Of a DNA stretch of 26,447 nucleotides, positions 1 through 7,130 are shown piece after piece. Position numbers and translations under genes: made by a program. The notes under the pieces are model-generated. The model saw only the letters and a list, made by a program, of their open reading frames with translations. It searched no databases and was not told the origin of the DNA. Position 1 is the stretch's first letter. Each line of letters begins with the position of its first letter. Origin of the DNA: an uncultured Collinsella sp. (GTDB lineage Bacteria; Actinomycetota; Coriobacteriia; Coriobacteriales; Coriobacteriaceae); contig CAAEDE010000045.1 in the NCBI GenBank assembly GCA_900754525.1, forward strand, positions 1 to 26,447, read 5' to 3'.

Positions 1-1
1 C

Positions 2-49
2 AGGGCGATATACGCCGTGATGCGCGACCGGGTGCCCTACCGGGAGTAG
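2..49 (+). CDS. C-terminal tail of a probable IS110-family transposase (partial)
   Basis: Frame 2 reads RAIYAVMRDRVPYRE and then a TAG stop at 47-49. A short 'A-Y-x-M-L/R-x-x-x-P/E-Y' tail of this kind is typical of the C-terminal end of IS110/IS116/IS902-type transposases (DEDD N-terminal domain, Tnp_20 C-terminal domain). The catalytic parts lie outside the window, so only the tail supports the call. The bases after the stop (ttgacaaaactataggaaca, 59-78) resemble what usually follows the transposase at the end of such elements. It could also be the end of an unrelated gene; 15 residues cannot settle it. Confidence 0.45.
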   Translation, partial: RAIYAVMRDRVPYRE

Positions 50-103
50 ACCCGACGGTTGACAAAACTATAGGAACACCCAACGTCAACTTTTGTCACG
101 TCC

Positions 104-142
104 AAGCGGCATTCTGTTTTTCGGAATGCCGCTTTCGTTTTT
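104..142 (+). terminator. Rho-independent terminator downstream of the partial transposase
   Basis: A perfect 11-bp stem pairs aagcggcattc (104-114) with gaatgccgctt (124-134) across a 9-base loop, followed by a T-rich tract (135-142). It separates the upstream gene from lspA. Confidence 0.88.
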
Positions 143-196
143 AGCTGGTTATTTCACTAGCGTTGGTGAATATGCTGCGCGTTTGGCGTTTGTCAC

Positions 197-202
197 TATA
201 AG
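197..202 (+). promoter_or_regulatory. Candidate -10 box for lspA-rluD
   Basis: TATAAG lies in the A+T-rich stretch after the terminator and about 50 bases before the lspA start. No convincing -35 box is found at 16-18 bases upstream (TTGGCG at 183-188 is too close), so this is only a candidate. Confidence 0.33.
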
Positions 203-254
203 ATGATTACTTGCGTTAAACGGAATTCGATTGTTCTGAGGGTAGGGGATTGAT

Positions 255-854
255 TTGGGTCGTACTGGGGATATGACGCCGCCTTTGCGTTGGCGGTTGG
301 GTGTTGCTGGTGGGGTGGCGCTGGTTGTGCTGCTTCTTGACCAGCTGACCAAGCTTGCGGTTCGTGCCGTGGGCGACGCTTTGCATGTGACCGTCATCCC
401 CGGTGTCATCGACTTTATGTTTGTCCGCAATATCGGTGCTGCCTTTAGCATGGGCGAGGGCCATGGCATAGCGTTTGCCGTGCTGGCGTTGGCGGTCATT
501 ATCGATATTGCCGTGTACCTCGTTCGTGCACCCCAGCTTGCCCATCTTGAGGTTGTGGGCATGGCGATGGTTGCGGGCGGTGCTATCGGCAACGCTATCG
601 ATCGTTTGGCCTTTGGCTTCGTGACCGATTTTATTGCCACCACCTTCATCGACTTCCCCGTCTTCAATGTGGCCGATATCGGCATTATCTTGGGCGTCGT
701 GCTCGCCCTCTTCGGCTACATGTTCTTGAGTCCCGCCGCTCGCGAGGTCAATGCGACCGCCGAGCTCAACGCCCGTGACGAGGCCCGCGCTAAGCGCAAG
801 GCCCAGCAGCGTGGGGAGCGTGCCCGCAAGATTCGCGAAAGGAATGAGCGCTAA
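255..854 (+). CDS. lspA: Lipoprotein signal peptidase (signal peptidase II)
   Basis: This membrane aspartyl protease (family A8) cleaves signal peptides from diacylglyceryl-modified prolipoproteins. Hydrophobic segments lie at about residues 13-30, 70-90, 98-115 and 138-158. The N-terminal LDQLTK motif is at 28-33. The two catalytic aspartates are D116 in GNAIDR and D141 in FNVADIGI. The TTG at 255 is taken as start because AGGGG (244-248) sits 6 bases before it; an ATG at 273 has only a GGGG run 2 bases away. At 199 residues it is longer than the usual ~160 because of a highly charged Arg/Lys/Glu-rich cytoplasmic tail from about residue 162. The stop codon overlaps the rluD start (TAATG), so the pair is probably translationally coupled. 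Confidence 0.95.
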   Translation: MGRTGDMTPPLRWRLGVAGGVALVVLLLDQLTKLAVRAVGDALHVTVIPGVIDFMFVRNIGAAFSMGEGHGIAFAVLALAVIIDIAVYLVRAPQLAHLEVVGMAMVAGGAIGNAIDRLAFGFVTDFIATTFIDFPVFNVADIGIILGVVLALFGYMFLSPAAREVNATAELNARDEARAKRKAQQRGERARKIRERNER

Positions 855-1867
855 TGGCCGACATCCATATCCTTGTTGACGACGATGCCGCTGGTCAGCG
901 TCTTGACGCCTATCTGGGCGCCAATGACGGCTGCCCTACGCGCTCTGCCTGCGCGCATCTGATTGAGGGCGGTGCCGTATGCGTCAATGGCGAGACCTGC
1001 CTGTCCAAAAAGTACGCCGTGCGAGCCGGCGACCGTATTTCGGTCGATCTGCCCGAGCCGCACGATCCCACCGATGTGATTCCCGAGGCCATCCCGCTCG
1101 ACATTCGCTATGAGGACGACTATCTCATTGTGCTCTCCAAGCAGCGCGGCCTGGTGTGCCATCCTGCACATGGTCATGAGAGCGGTACGCTCGCGAATGC
1201 CCTGGTCTATCACTGTGGTATCGACCATCTGGGCACCGTGCAGGGCGAGGACCGCCCCGGCATCGTGCATCGTTTGGATCGCGATACCTCGGGTCTCATG
1301 CTTGCTGCCAAGGACGACGACACCCAGCGCGCGCTCCAAAATCTTATCCGTACGCGCACGCTCGACCGCCGCTACATTACGCTCGTTCACGGTCATATCG
1401 CTATGGATGAGGGCACCATCAACACCGGCATTGCCCGTTCTACGCGTGACCGTGTCAAGATGGCGGTTTCGGACGATCCTTTCGCGCGCCAGGCCATTAC
1501 GACCTTTAAGGTCCTTGAGCGCTTCGATTCCACGCGTTTTGACGACGGCTACACGCTCGTCGAGTGCCACCTGTTTACGGGCCGCACACATCAGATTCGC
1601 GTGCATATGCGCCATATCAACCACGCCTGCGTGGGCGATCCGCTCTACGGCAAGTGCGATGCACGCGCCGATCAGGGCCTGACCAGGCAATTCCTTCATT
1701 CTTGGCGCGTCGCATTCGACCATCCCGTGACGGGGGAGCGCATTGAGTGCCGCGACGAGCTGCCGTGGGATCTCGCTGCGGTTCTTGACGACCTGGCCCC
1801 GCGCTCGCTTGGCCGCACCGCCGCCGGCGACGACATCGTCCCACAGCTTGGCCTTCTCGAAGCCTAG
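854..1867 (+). CDS. rluD: 23S rRNA pseudouridine synthase, RluD/RluA family
   Basis: This enzyme isomerises specific uridines of large-subunit rRNA to pseudouridine. An N-terminal S4 RNA-binding domain (about 12-70) precedes the RluA-type catalytic domain. The catalytic motif HRLDRDTSG is at 139-147 with the nucleophile D142, and the later motif GRTHQIRVHM is present. 337 residues is normal for an S4-containing member. The start ATG overlaps the lspA stop by one base, as often seen for lspA-rluD pairs. The RluD rather than RluB/C label rests on the lspA neighbourhood and domain layout; exact target uridines cannot be read from sequence. The last ~35 residues beyond the catalytic domain are poorly conserved in appearance. 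Confidence 0.93.
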   Translation: MADIHILVDDDAAGQRLDAYLGANDGCPTRSACAHLIEGGAVCVNGETCLSKKYAVRAGDRISVDLPEPHDPTDVIPEAIPLDIRYEDDYLIVLSKQRGLVCHPAHGHESGTLANALVYHCGIDHLGTVQGEDRPGIVHRLDRDTSGLMLAAKDDDTQRALQNLIRTRTLDRRYITLVHGHIAMDEGTINTGIARSTRDRVKMAVSDDPFARQAITTFKVLERFDSTRFDDGYTLVECHLFTGRTHQIRVHMRHINHACVGDPLYGKCDARADQGLTRQFLHSWRVAFDHPVTGERIECRDELPWDLAAVLDDLAPRSLGRTAAGDDIVPQLGLLEA

Positions 1868-1885
1868 CCAGTATTAGGTGGTTTC

Positions 1886-1915
1886 TTGAACTCGGTCACC
1901 CTACGGTAATATATA
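1886..1915 (+). promoter_or_regulatory. Candidate sigma-70 promoter of the glycosyltransferase gene
   Basis: TTGAAC (1886-1891) lies 18 bases before TATATA (1910-1915) in the short gap between rluD and the next gene. The overlapping TAATAT (1907-1912, spacing 15) is the alternative -10. A separate promoter suggests this gene is not simply read through from rluD. Confidence 0.5.
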
Positions 1916-1949
1916 CGTTTGTTTACGTAACGCGTTCCTGGGAGCCTGC

Positions 1950-3245
1950 ATGCTCGCCTTTTTACAAACTAACACGCCCATCGTGATCTTCAACCAGATT
2001 GTCGTCACGCTGCTCACGGTCTGTTTTCTGTACCAGGTGGTCTTCTTTGTCATTGGCGCTCTTCGTGGTGAGGTCGCGCCCCCTAAGGCCAAAAAGCTCC
2101 ATCGTTATGCCTTCTTTATCGCGGCGCATAACGAGGAGGCCGTGATCGCCAACCTCGTTCGCTCCATCAAGGATCAGGATTATCCGTCCGAGCTTATCGA
2201 GGTCTTCGTGGTCGCCGATGCCTGCACCGACAACACGGCGCAGCTCGCGCGCGAGGCGGGTGCCATCGTTTATGAGCGCAACGACCTGGCCCGCAAGGGT
2301 AAGAGCTGGGTCATGGACTTTGGTTTTGATCGCATTCTCAACGAGTATCCCGACACGTTTGAGGGCTACTTTATCTTCGATGCCGACAATGTCATATCCC
2401 GCGATTACGTCTCCAAGATGAATGATGCCTTTGACCAGGGCTTCCATGTGGTCACGAGCTATCGCAACTCCAAGAATTTTGGCAGCTCGTGGATCTCGGC
2501 AGCTAATGCTACCTGGTATTTGCGCGAGGCGCGCTTCCTTAACAATGCGCGTAATATCTGTAAGACGTCTTGCGCCGTCTCGGGTTCGGGCTACCTCATC
2601 TCCGCCAGTGTTATTGAGGGCATGCACGGCTGGCAGTTCCACACGTTGACCGAGGACATTCAGTTCACTACGTTCTGCGCTATTCACGGTATTCGCATTG
2701 GCTATGCGCCTGCGGAGTTCTTTGACGAGCAACCCGTGACGTTCAAGGCATCCTGGAAGCAGCGTATGCGCTGGACCAAGGGCTTCTACCAGGTCTTTTT
2801 TACCTATGGCAAGCATCTTGTCAAATCGACGTTCCGCTATCATCGCTTTGCCGCGTACGACATGTTTATGACCATCGCTCCGGGCATGCTGCTGTCCCTG
2901 ATCTCCATGCTCGCCAACGCGACGTTCCTGATCGTGGGCGGTCTTTCGCATGGTTTCTTGGCTACCGAAGTCGAGATGCAGGCGTGCGCCGCTTCGCTCA
3001 TTATGACCTTCGCCATGATGTATCAGACGTTCTTTATCCTGGCGCTGCTCACGACTATCTTTGAGTACAAGCACATTCACTGCGCGCAAAAGTGGCGTCT
3101 GGTGACTAACCTGTTTACCTTCCCGATCTTTATGTTCAGCTATATCCCCATCACGGTGGCCGCGCTGTTCCTGAAGGTCGACTGGGTTCCTACCCAGCAT
3201 GCCGTAAACGTCACCCTCGACGAGGTCATGCAAGGCGCCAAATAA
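1950..3245 (+). CDS. Membrane glycosyltransferase, family 2 (cellulose/hyaluronan/PNAG synthase type)
   Basis: This is a processive-type inverting GT2 enzyme, expected to use a UDP-sugar at the cytoplasmic face of the membrane. A transmembrane segment spans about 12-37. The GT-A domain follows, with AAHNEE (58-63) and VVADACTDNT (87-96). Other features are the DxD motif in FIFDADN (D144, D146), the TED acceptor-site motif (234-236) and QRMRW (271-275), the QxxRW signature of processive synthases. Hydrophobic segments at about 308-332, 345-372 and 385-410 complete the membrane part. GGGAG (1940-1944), 5 bases upstream, supports the ATG. No polymer-export or accessory gene is adjacent, so the product (polysaccharide, glycolipid or PNAG-like chain) is unknown. 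A strong terminator follows, making it a likely single-gene unit. Confidence 0.88.
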   Translation: MLAFLQTNTPIVIFNQIVVTLLTVCFLYQVVFFVIGALRGEVAPPKAKKLHRYAFFIAAHNEEAVIANLVRSIKDQDYPSELIEVFVVADACTDNTAQLAREAGAIVYERNDLARKGKSWVMDFGFDRILNEYPDTFEGYFIFDADNVISRDYVSKMNDAFDQGFHVVTSYRNSKNFGSSWISAANATWYLREARFLNNARNICKTSCAVSGSGYLISASVIEGMHGWQFHTLTEDIQFTTFCAIHGIRIGYAPAEFFDEQPVTFKASWKQRMRWTKGFYQVFFTYGKHLVKSTFRYHRFAAYDMFMTIAPGMLLSLISMLANATFLIVGGLSHGFLATEVEMQACAASLIMTFAMMYQTFFILALLTTIFEYKHIHCAQKWRLVTNLFTFPIFMFSYIPITVAALFLKVDWVPTQHAVNVTLDEVMQGAK

Positions 3246-3253
3246 CTACCACC

Positions 3254-3295
3254 AAAACCACCGCAAAGGGGACAGTGCACCTTTGTGGTGGTTTT
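3254..3295 (+). terminator. Rho-independent terminator after the glycosyltransferase gene
   Basis: A 16-base arm (3254-3269) pairs with 3280-3295 with one G-U pair, around a 10-base loop, and the right arm runs into five T residues. The left arm and loop contain the word caaaggggacag, found inverted at 6481-6492. Confidence 0.88.
3264..3275 (+). repeat. Dispersed 12-mer, copy 1 (caaaggggacag)
   Basis: This word is an exact reverse complement of 6481-6492 (ctgtcccctttg). Both copies are intergenic and both contribute to local hairpins. It may be part of a REP-like family. Confidence 0.5.
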
Positions 3296-3327
3296 TGCTT
3301 TTGCGATGCAGCTTGAGGAGGTGTACG

Positions 3328-3750
3328 ATGGTTTATATTCCGTTTTGGATTTGCATCTTTGCCGGCGCGGCGATTGATGCCCGTCAGCGACGTTTTCCCA
3401 ATGAGCTTGCCGGTGCGTGTGCGGTGACGGCGTTAGTGGGCGTTTGGCTTGACAAAGGCGTTAACACGGCGCTTGACCATGCCGGTCTTGCGGTCATCGT
3501 CTACCTTGCCCTTGTGCTGACTGAGTCGCTCTGGCGTCGACTTCACCAAACCCCGGGCATCGGCATGGGAGATGCTAAGGCACTCTTCGCGCTTTGCACG
3601 CTCGACCCTATGGGTGGCATCGTGTCATTTGCCGTCGCGCTCCTGGCCCTTGCCATTGCCTGCCTCATCACGAAATCGCGCTCCCTGCCATTGCTCCCGT
3701 TTTTGGTGCCGATTTTTGCCATAATCGAGGTCGTGGGCTGCACTTTGTAA
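3328..3750 (+). CDS. Small A24-family prepilin peptidase-like membrane protein
   Basis: 140 residues, mostly hydrophobic, with about four to five membrane segments. It carries the two-aspartate signature of type IV prepilin (leader) peptidases: D17 in AAIDARQRRFPNE, matching the 'D...R.IPN' motif, and D82 in GIGMGDAKA, matching GxGD. It lacks the N-terminal N-methyltransferase/zinc domain of full-length PilD/TadV-like fusions, so it corresponds to the stand-alone catalytic core (CpaA/TadV type). AGGAGG (3316-3321), 6 bases before the ATG at 3328, fixes the start; longer in-frame starts have no ribosome site. No pilin, ATPase or secretin gene is nearby, so its substrate lies elsewhere. It probably forms a two-gene unit with the dGTPase-like gene 31 bases downstream. 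Confidence 0.82.
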   Translation: MVYIPFWICIFAGAAIDARQRRFPNELAGACAVTALVGVWLDKGVNTALDHAGLAVIVYLALVLTESLWRRLHQTPGIGMGDAKALFALCTLDPMGGIVSFAVALLALAIACLITKSRSLPLLPFLVPIFAIIEVVGCTL

Positions 3751-3781
3751 CCGATTGCGCATCCTTCTTAAGGAGCATGCC

Positions 3782-5029
3782 ATGGCAACTAATCAAGAAA
3801 CGGCCGTCATTAAGGCTCGCATGGACCGTATTCCCTCGGCGTTGTCGCCCGAACTTGTCGAGCGCATTGCCGCTGATCGTGCTTCGGGCTATGTCAACCC
3901 GTATCGTTGTAACGACGACCAGGTCATTCGTCGTATTGATCGCGCCGCCGACAAAGGCACGCTTATGCGTCCGGCGTTTATGCGCGATACCGAAAAGATA
4001 CTTCATCTTCCGGCGTACACCCGTTATGCAGGCAAAACGCAGGTCTTTAGCTTCCGTAGCAATGACGATCTGTCACGCCGCGGTTTGCACGTGCAGCTTG
4101 TCTCCCGCATTGCGCGCGATATCGGTCGCGCCCTGGGGCTCAATTGCGATCTGATCGAGGCGATTGGCCTGGGCCACGACTTGGGACACGCGCCTTTCGG
4201 CCATGCCGGCGAGCGCTTCCTCAACGATATCTATCATGAGCGTACGGGGCGTTATTTTTTCCATAACGTGCAGTCGATCCGCGTGCTCGATGCCCTGTAT
4301 GGCCGCAACGTTTCGCTCCAGACGCTCGACGGCGTGTTATGCCATAACGGCGAGTACGAGCAGCGTGTGTTTGAGCTCTCGGACATGAGCTCCTTTGACC
4401 AGTTTGACCAGACGGTTGAGGATTGCATTGCCACGGGCTATAGCGCAATTGAGCATCTGCGTCCCATGACGCTCGAGGGCTGCATCGTTCGCATCTCGGA
4501 TATTCTTGCCTACGTCGGTCGTGACCGTCAGGATGCGATTGCGGCGGGCCTGCTTTCGCCCGACGCTTTTGATGATGGCCAGGGCGGTGCCTACAACAGT
4601 TGGATCCTCACGCATGCCTCCATCGATATCGTTGAGCACAGCTATGGTAAGCCGCGTATCGAGATGAGCGAGGACCTGTTTGAGGAAATTCGCCGAGCCA
4701 AGCGCGAGAACTACGAGAAGATCTATAGCAGGGGCGGTATCGAAGGCGATTCCGAGGCGGAGCTGCGCGAGGCGTTCGTAAAGCTCTACGACCGTTGCCT
4801 GCGGGATCTAAACAGTGGCGACGAGTCCTCTTACATCTTTAAACACCATATTTCGCGCATTGAGCAGCAGCTTTCCTACTACGATCGCACCTATGCCTGG
4901 CAGGACGACAAGGATCAAGCCGTGGTGGATTATATCGCGAGCATGACGGACGGTTATTTCTGCGAGCTCACGAGCAAGCTGTTCCCTGGTCTGGAGTTTC
5001 CACACCGTACCTATATTAACGAACGCTAG
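3782..5029 (+). CDS. dgt: dGTPase-like HD-domain deoxynucleotide triphosphohydrolase
   Basis: Members hydrolyse dNTPs to nucleosides and triphosphate, tuning deoxynucleotide pools. The HD metal site is clear: RRGLHVQLV (H103), GLGHDLGHAPFGHAGE (H132, D133, H136, H141) and the distal aspartate D240 in RISDILAYVGRD. Further conserved histidines are at 161 (FFHN) and 188 (LCHNG). 415 residues is within the family range. The ATG at 3782 is chosen because AAGGAG (3770-3775) lies 6 bases upstream; a TTG at 3755 in frame has no such site. In many bacteria dgt precedes dnaG, but here it is followed by rarA. dGTP specificity is inferred from the family; some members are broad dNTPases. Confidence 0.88.
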   Translation: MATNQETAVIKARMDRIPSALSPELVERIAADRASGYVNPYRCNDDQVIRRIDRAADKGTLMRPAFMRDTEKILHLPAYTRYAGKTQVFSFRSNDDLSRRGLHVQLVSRIARDIGRALGLNCDLIEAIGLGHDLGHAPFGHAGERFLNDIYHERTGRYFFHNVQSIRVLDALYGRNVSLQTLDGVLCHNGEYEQRVFELSDMSSFDQFDQTVEDCIATGYSAIEHLRPMTLEGCIVRISDILAYVGRDRQDAIAAGLLSPDAFDDGQGGAYNSWILTHASIDIVEHSYGKPRIEMSEDLFEEIRRAKRENYEKIYSRGGIEGDSEAELREAFVKLYDRCLRDLNSGDESSYIFKHHISRIEQQLSYYDRTYAWQDDKDQAVVDYIASMTDGYFCELTSKLFPGLEFPHRTYINER

Positions 5030-5044
5030 TTCGTATAAAATCGG

Positions 5045-5050
5045 TATACT
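5045..5050 (+). promoter_or_regulatory. Candidate -10 box for rarA
   Basis: TATACT (cggTATACTg) lies in the 60-base gap after dgt and 40 bases before the rarA start. No recognisable -35 element is at the expected distance, so read-through from dgt remains possible. Confidence 0.4.
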
Positions 5051-5089
5051 GTTAGTGGAAAACGTTTTTGATTGATGCATGGGATGGCT

Positions 5090-6439
5090 ATGGACGACCT
5101 TTTTTCTGTCTCGACGCGCGATCGTTCCTTTAAAAATGCGCCGCTCGCGGTGCGCATGCGTCCCAATTCGCTCGACGAGTACGTGGGTCAGCAAAAGGCC
5201 GTCGGTAAGGGCTCGTGGCTGCATGCCGCGATCGAGCACGACGTTCTTTCGAGCGTGATTCTGTACGGGCCTGCCGGTACGGGCAAGACGACGCTGGCCC
5301 ACATTATCGCCAACCATACCAAGAGCGAGTTTGTCGAGGTCAGCGCCGTCACGGGTACCGTGAAGGACCTGCGTCGCGTGATCGACGAGGCAAAGACACG
5401 TCTGAATACGTATGACCGTCGCACCATCCTGTTTATCGACGAGATTCATCGCTTTTCGAAGTCACAACAGGATGCATTGCTGCATGCGGTTGAGAACCGT
5501 ACCGTTATTATGATTGGCGCCACGACGGAGAATCCGTACTTCGAGGTTAACTCGGCATTGTTGTCGCGTGGCCGCGTCGTGGAACTTGAGCACCTCAAAG
5601 ACGAGGACATCGCCACACTGATCGAGCGTGCGCTCGAGGCTCCGCAGGGTTTGAACGGCAAGTTCTCGGCCGATGAGGATACGGTTAAGACCATCTGTAC
5701 GCTGGCCGCGGGCGATGCTCGCTCGGCGCTCACGACGCTCGAGCTTGCGAGCGAGATTGCCGTCACGCGTCCCGATACCGAGGGAACGCCAGCGCCTGCG
5801 GCGGGGGAGCGCTATCCCATCACCGTGGATGACGTGAAGATCGCCAACCCGCGTCGCGGCTTTACGTATGACAAAAACGGCGACATGCACTACGACATCA
5901 TCAGTGCGTTCATCAAGTCCATGCGCGGTAGCGACCCCGATGCCACGATCTATTGGCTCGCGCGCATGATCGATGCTGGGGAGGATCCTAAGTTTATCGC
6001 TCGCCGCATTATGATTCACGCTTCTGAGGATGTTGGCAACGCCGACCCGCAGGCGCTTTTGGTGGCGCATGCCGCGTTTAAGTCTGCCGAGGTCATTGGC
6101 TATCCCGAGTGCCGCATTAACCTGGCTCAGGCTGCACTATATGTGTGCTTGGCGCCAAAATCCAACGCGTGTGAGGCTTCGATCGATGCTGCGCTGGCCG
6201 ATATCCATTCTAGTGGGCTTCGCGAGGTGCCGAGTTATCTGCGCGATCGCCATCGCCCGGGCAGCGATGAATACGGTGTGTATAAGTATCCACATGATTA
6301 TCCCGAAGGCTGGGTCGATCAGCGCTATTTGCCCGAAGGCTTGGAACGCGGTGCATTTTGGCAGCCTGCCGGCCGCGGTTGGGAAGAATGGCGCGTAGAG
6401 CAAAGTGAACGCGACCGCAGCGGGAATGCACCGAAGTAG
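5090..6439 (+). CDS. rarA: Replication-associated recombination protein A (MgsA/RarA AAA+ ATPase)
   Basis: This AAA+ ATPase acts at stalled replication forks with SSB and recombination proteins. Walker A GPAGTGKT is at 60-67, Walker B ILFIDEIHRF begins at 113 and sensor-1 GATTENP is at 143-149. The C-terminal half has the tetramerisation region and the typical late motif YKYPHDYPEGW. The start at 5090 (MDDLFS...) is preferred over the in-frame TTG 5072 and ATGs 5075 and 5084 because RarA proteins typically begin M-D-L-F and the weak GGGATGG site (5081-5087) fits it best. The product is 449 residues, usual for the family. It appears to form a short unit of its own; the next gene has a separate ribosome site and likely promoter. 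Confidence 0.93.
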   Translation: MDDLFSVSTRDRSFKNAPLAVRMRPNSLDEYVGQQKAVGKGSWLHAAIEHDVLSSVILYGPAGTGKTTLAHIIANHTKSEFVEVSAVTGTVKDLRRVIDEAKTRLNTYDRRTILFIDEIHRFSKSQQDALLHAVENRTVIMIGATTENPYFEVNSALLSRGRVVELEHLKDEDIATLIERALEAPQGLNGKFSADEDTVKTICTLAAGDARSALTTLELASEIAVTRPDTEGTPAPAAGERYPITVDDVKIANPRRGFTYDKNGDMHYDIISAFIKSMRGSDPDATIYWLARMIDAGEDPKFIARRIMIHASEDVGNADPQALLVAHAAFKSAEVIGYPECRINLAQAALYVCLAPKSNACEASIDAALADIHSSGLREVPSYLRDRHRPGSDEYGVYKYPHDYPEGWVDQRYLPEGLERGAFWQPAGRGWEEWRVEQSERDRSGNAPK

Positions 6440-6450
6440 CTGCTGATAAT

Positions 6451-6460
6451 TTTGTCCCAC
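6451..6460 (+). repeat. tttgtcccac half-copy of the recN/murR terminator arm
   Basis: This 10-mer is identical to the right arm of the hairpin at 23042-23051. It lies 12 bases after the rarA stop, about 20 bases upstream of another TGTCCC word (6483-6488). Confidence 0.45.
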
Positions 6461-6480
6461 GTTGCTGCTCATGGCATGTT

Positions 6481-6492
6481 CTGTCCCCTTTG
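6481..6492 (-). repeat. Dispersed 12-mer, copy 2 (inverted)
   Basis: Exact reverse complement of 3264-3275. It forms a small local hairpin (cccc-ttt-gggg, 6485-6495) next to the palindrome GGTACC. Confidence 0.5.
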
Positions 6493-6519
6493 GGGTACCA
6501 TGGGAACCGTCTGTATATC
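6490..6519 (+). promoter_or_regulatory. Candidate promoter of the sigma-factor operon
   Basis: TTGGGG (6490-6495) and TATATC (6514-6519) are separated by 18 bases, about 20 bases before the first gene of the operon. The match is weak at -35. The small hairpin (cccc-ttt-gggg) overlaps the -35 position. Confidence 0.35.
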
Positions 6520-6539
6520 GATTCCTTTGGGAGGCTTGT

Positions 6540-7130
6540 ATGAGTCCCATTCAAATCGCCCTGCTGCTGCTCGCTGTTGCCGGCGTGTGGGCCATCGTTG
6601 AGCTCGCGCTTACCCTGCGCAAGACCCGCACTGTTGTCGACTCGCTCGATAAGACCGTGAACGACCTCAACAACACCATCGCCGAGGCTCAGCCTGTGGT
6701 GGCAAAGCTCGATGGCGCTGTCGATGAGCTTACGCCGGCGCTTGCCCAGATGGAGCCGCTGCTTAAGTCGAGCAAGACGGCAGTTGATGCCCTTACCTCC
6801 AATCTCGTAGAGGTCGAAGCCGTGGTTCGCGACATTTCTGAGGTCACCGGTAGCATGGCCGAGGCCAGCAATGCTGTGTCGAGCGTGACTGATTCTGCGG
6901 CAGGTGCCGTGCAGAAACTCTTTAACAAGGTGAAGGCTCCCGCGTCCGACGCTGAGTGCAAGCTTTCCGCTGCGGCCGAAGCCGAGCAGCCGACCGAGCG
7001 CGTCCTGATTGGCGAAGCCGGGGACGATGACGCTACTGGTGACGATGATGTCCAGAAGTCTGCTGCTAAAGCGGCCCAGTATTACACGTATACGCCCGCC
7101 GAGACCTCTGAGGAGTCCTGCGATGAGTAG
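6540..7130 (+). CDS. DUF948-like membrane-anchored coiled-coil protein
   Basis: 196 residues. A single N-terminal membrane segment (about 5-25) is followed by a long helical, heptad-like region (about 28-130) rich in Val, Leu, Ala, Ser and Asp/Glu, resembling the DUF948 family and the signalling helices of chemoreceptors. The last ~60 residues are acidic and low-complexity. GGGAGG (6529-6534), 5 bases upstream, selects the ATG at 6540 over a longer in-frame start at 6462. The gene opens a four-gene operon and overlaps the anti-sigma-like gene by 8 bases. In Firmicutes, DUF948 (YtxG-type) genes are seen near stress genes, so a membrane scaffold or sensing role is plausible but unproven. Confidence 0.7.
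   Translation: MSPIQIALLLLAVAGVWAIVELALTLRKTRTVVDSLDKTVNDLNNTIAEAQPVVAKLDGAVDELTPALAQMEPLLKSSKTAVDALTSNLVEVEAVVRDISEVTGSMAEASNAVSSVTDSAAGAVQKLFNKVKAPASDAECKLSAAAEAEQPTERVLIGEAGDDDATGDDDVQKSAAKAAQYYTYTPAETSEESCDE

Noticed and set aside
1962..3233. A 423-codon antisense frame under the glycosyltransferase gene, and similar frames under pepP and nadK
   Set aside because: Shadow frames without start signals or recognisable motifs; the + strand frames have clear families.
6478..6498. A SigB-type promoter (GTTT...GGGTAT) for autoregulation of the sigma operon
   Set aside because: GTTC and GGGTAC are present, but the spacing is about 11 bases, shorter than expected, and the GGGTAC lies within a GGTACC palindrome. 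A sigma-70-like box fits no worse.
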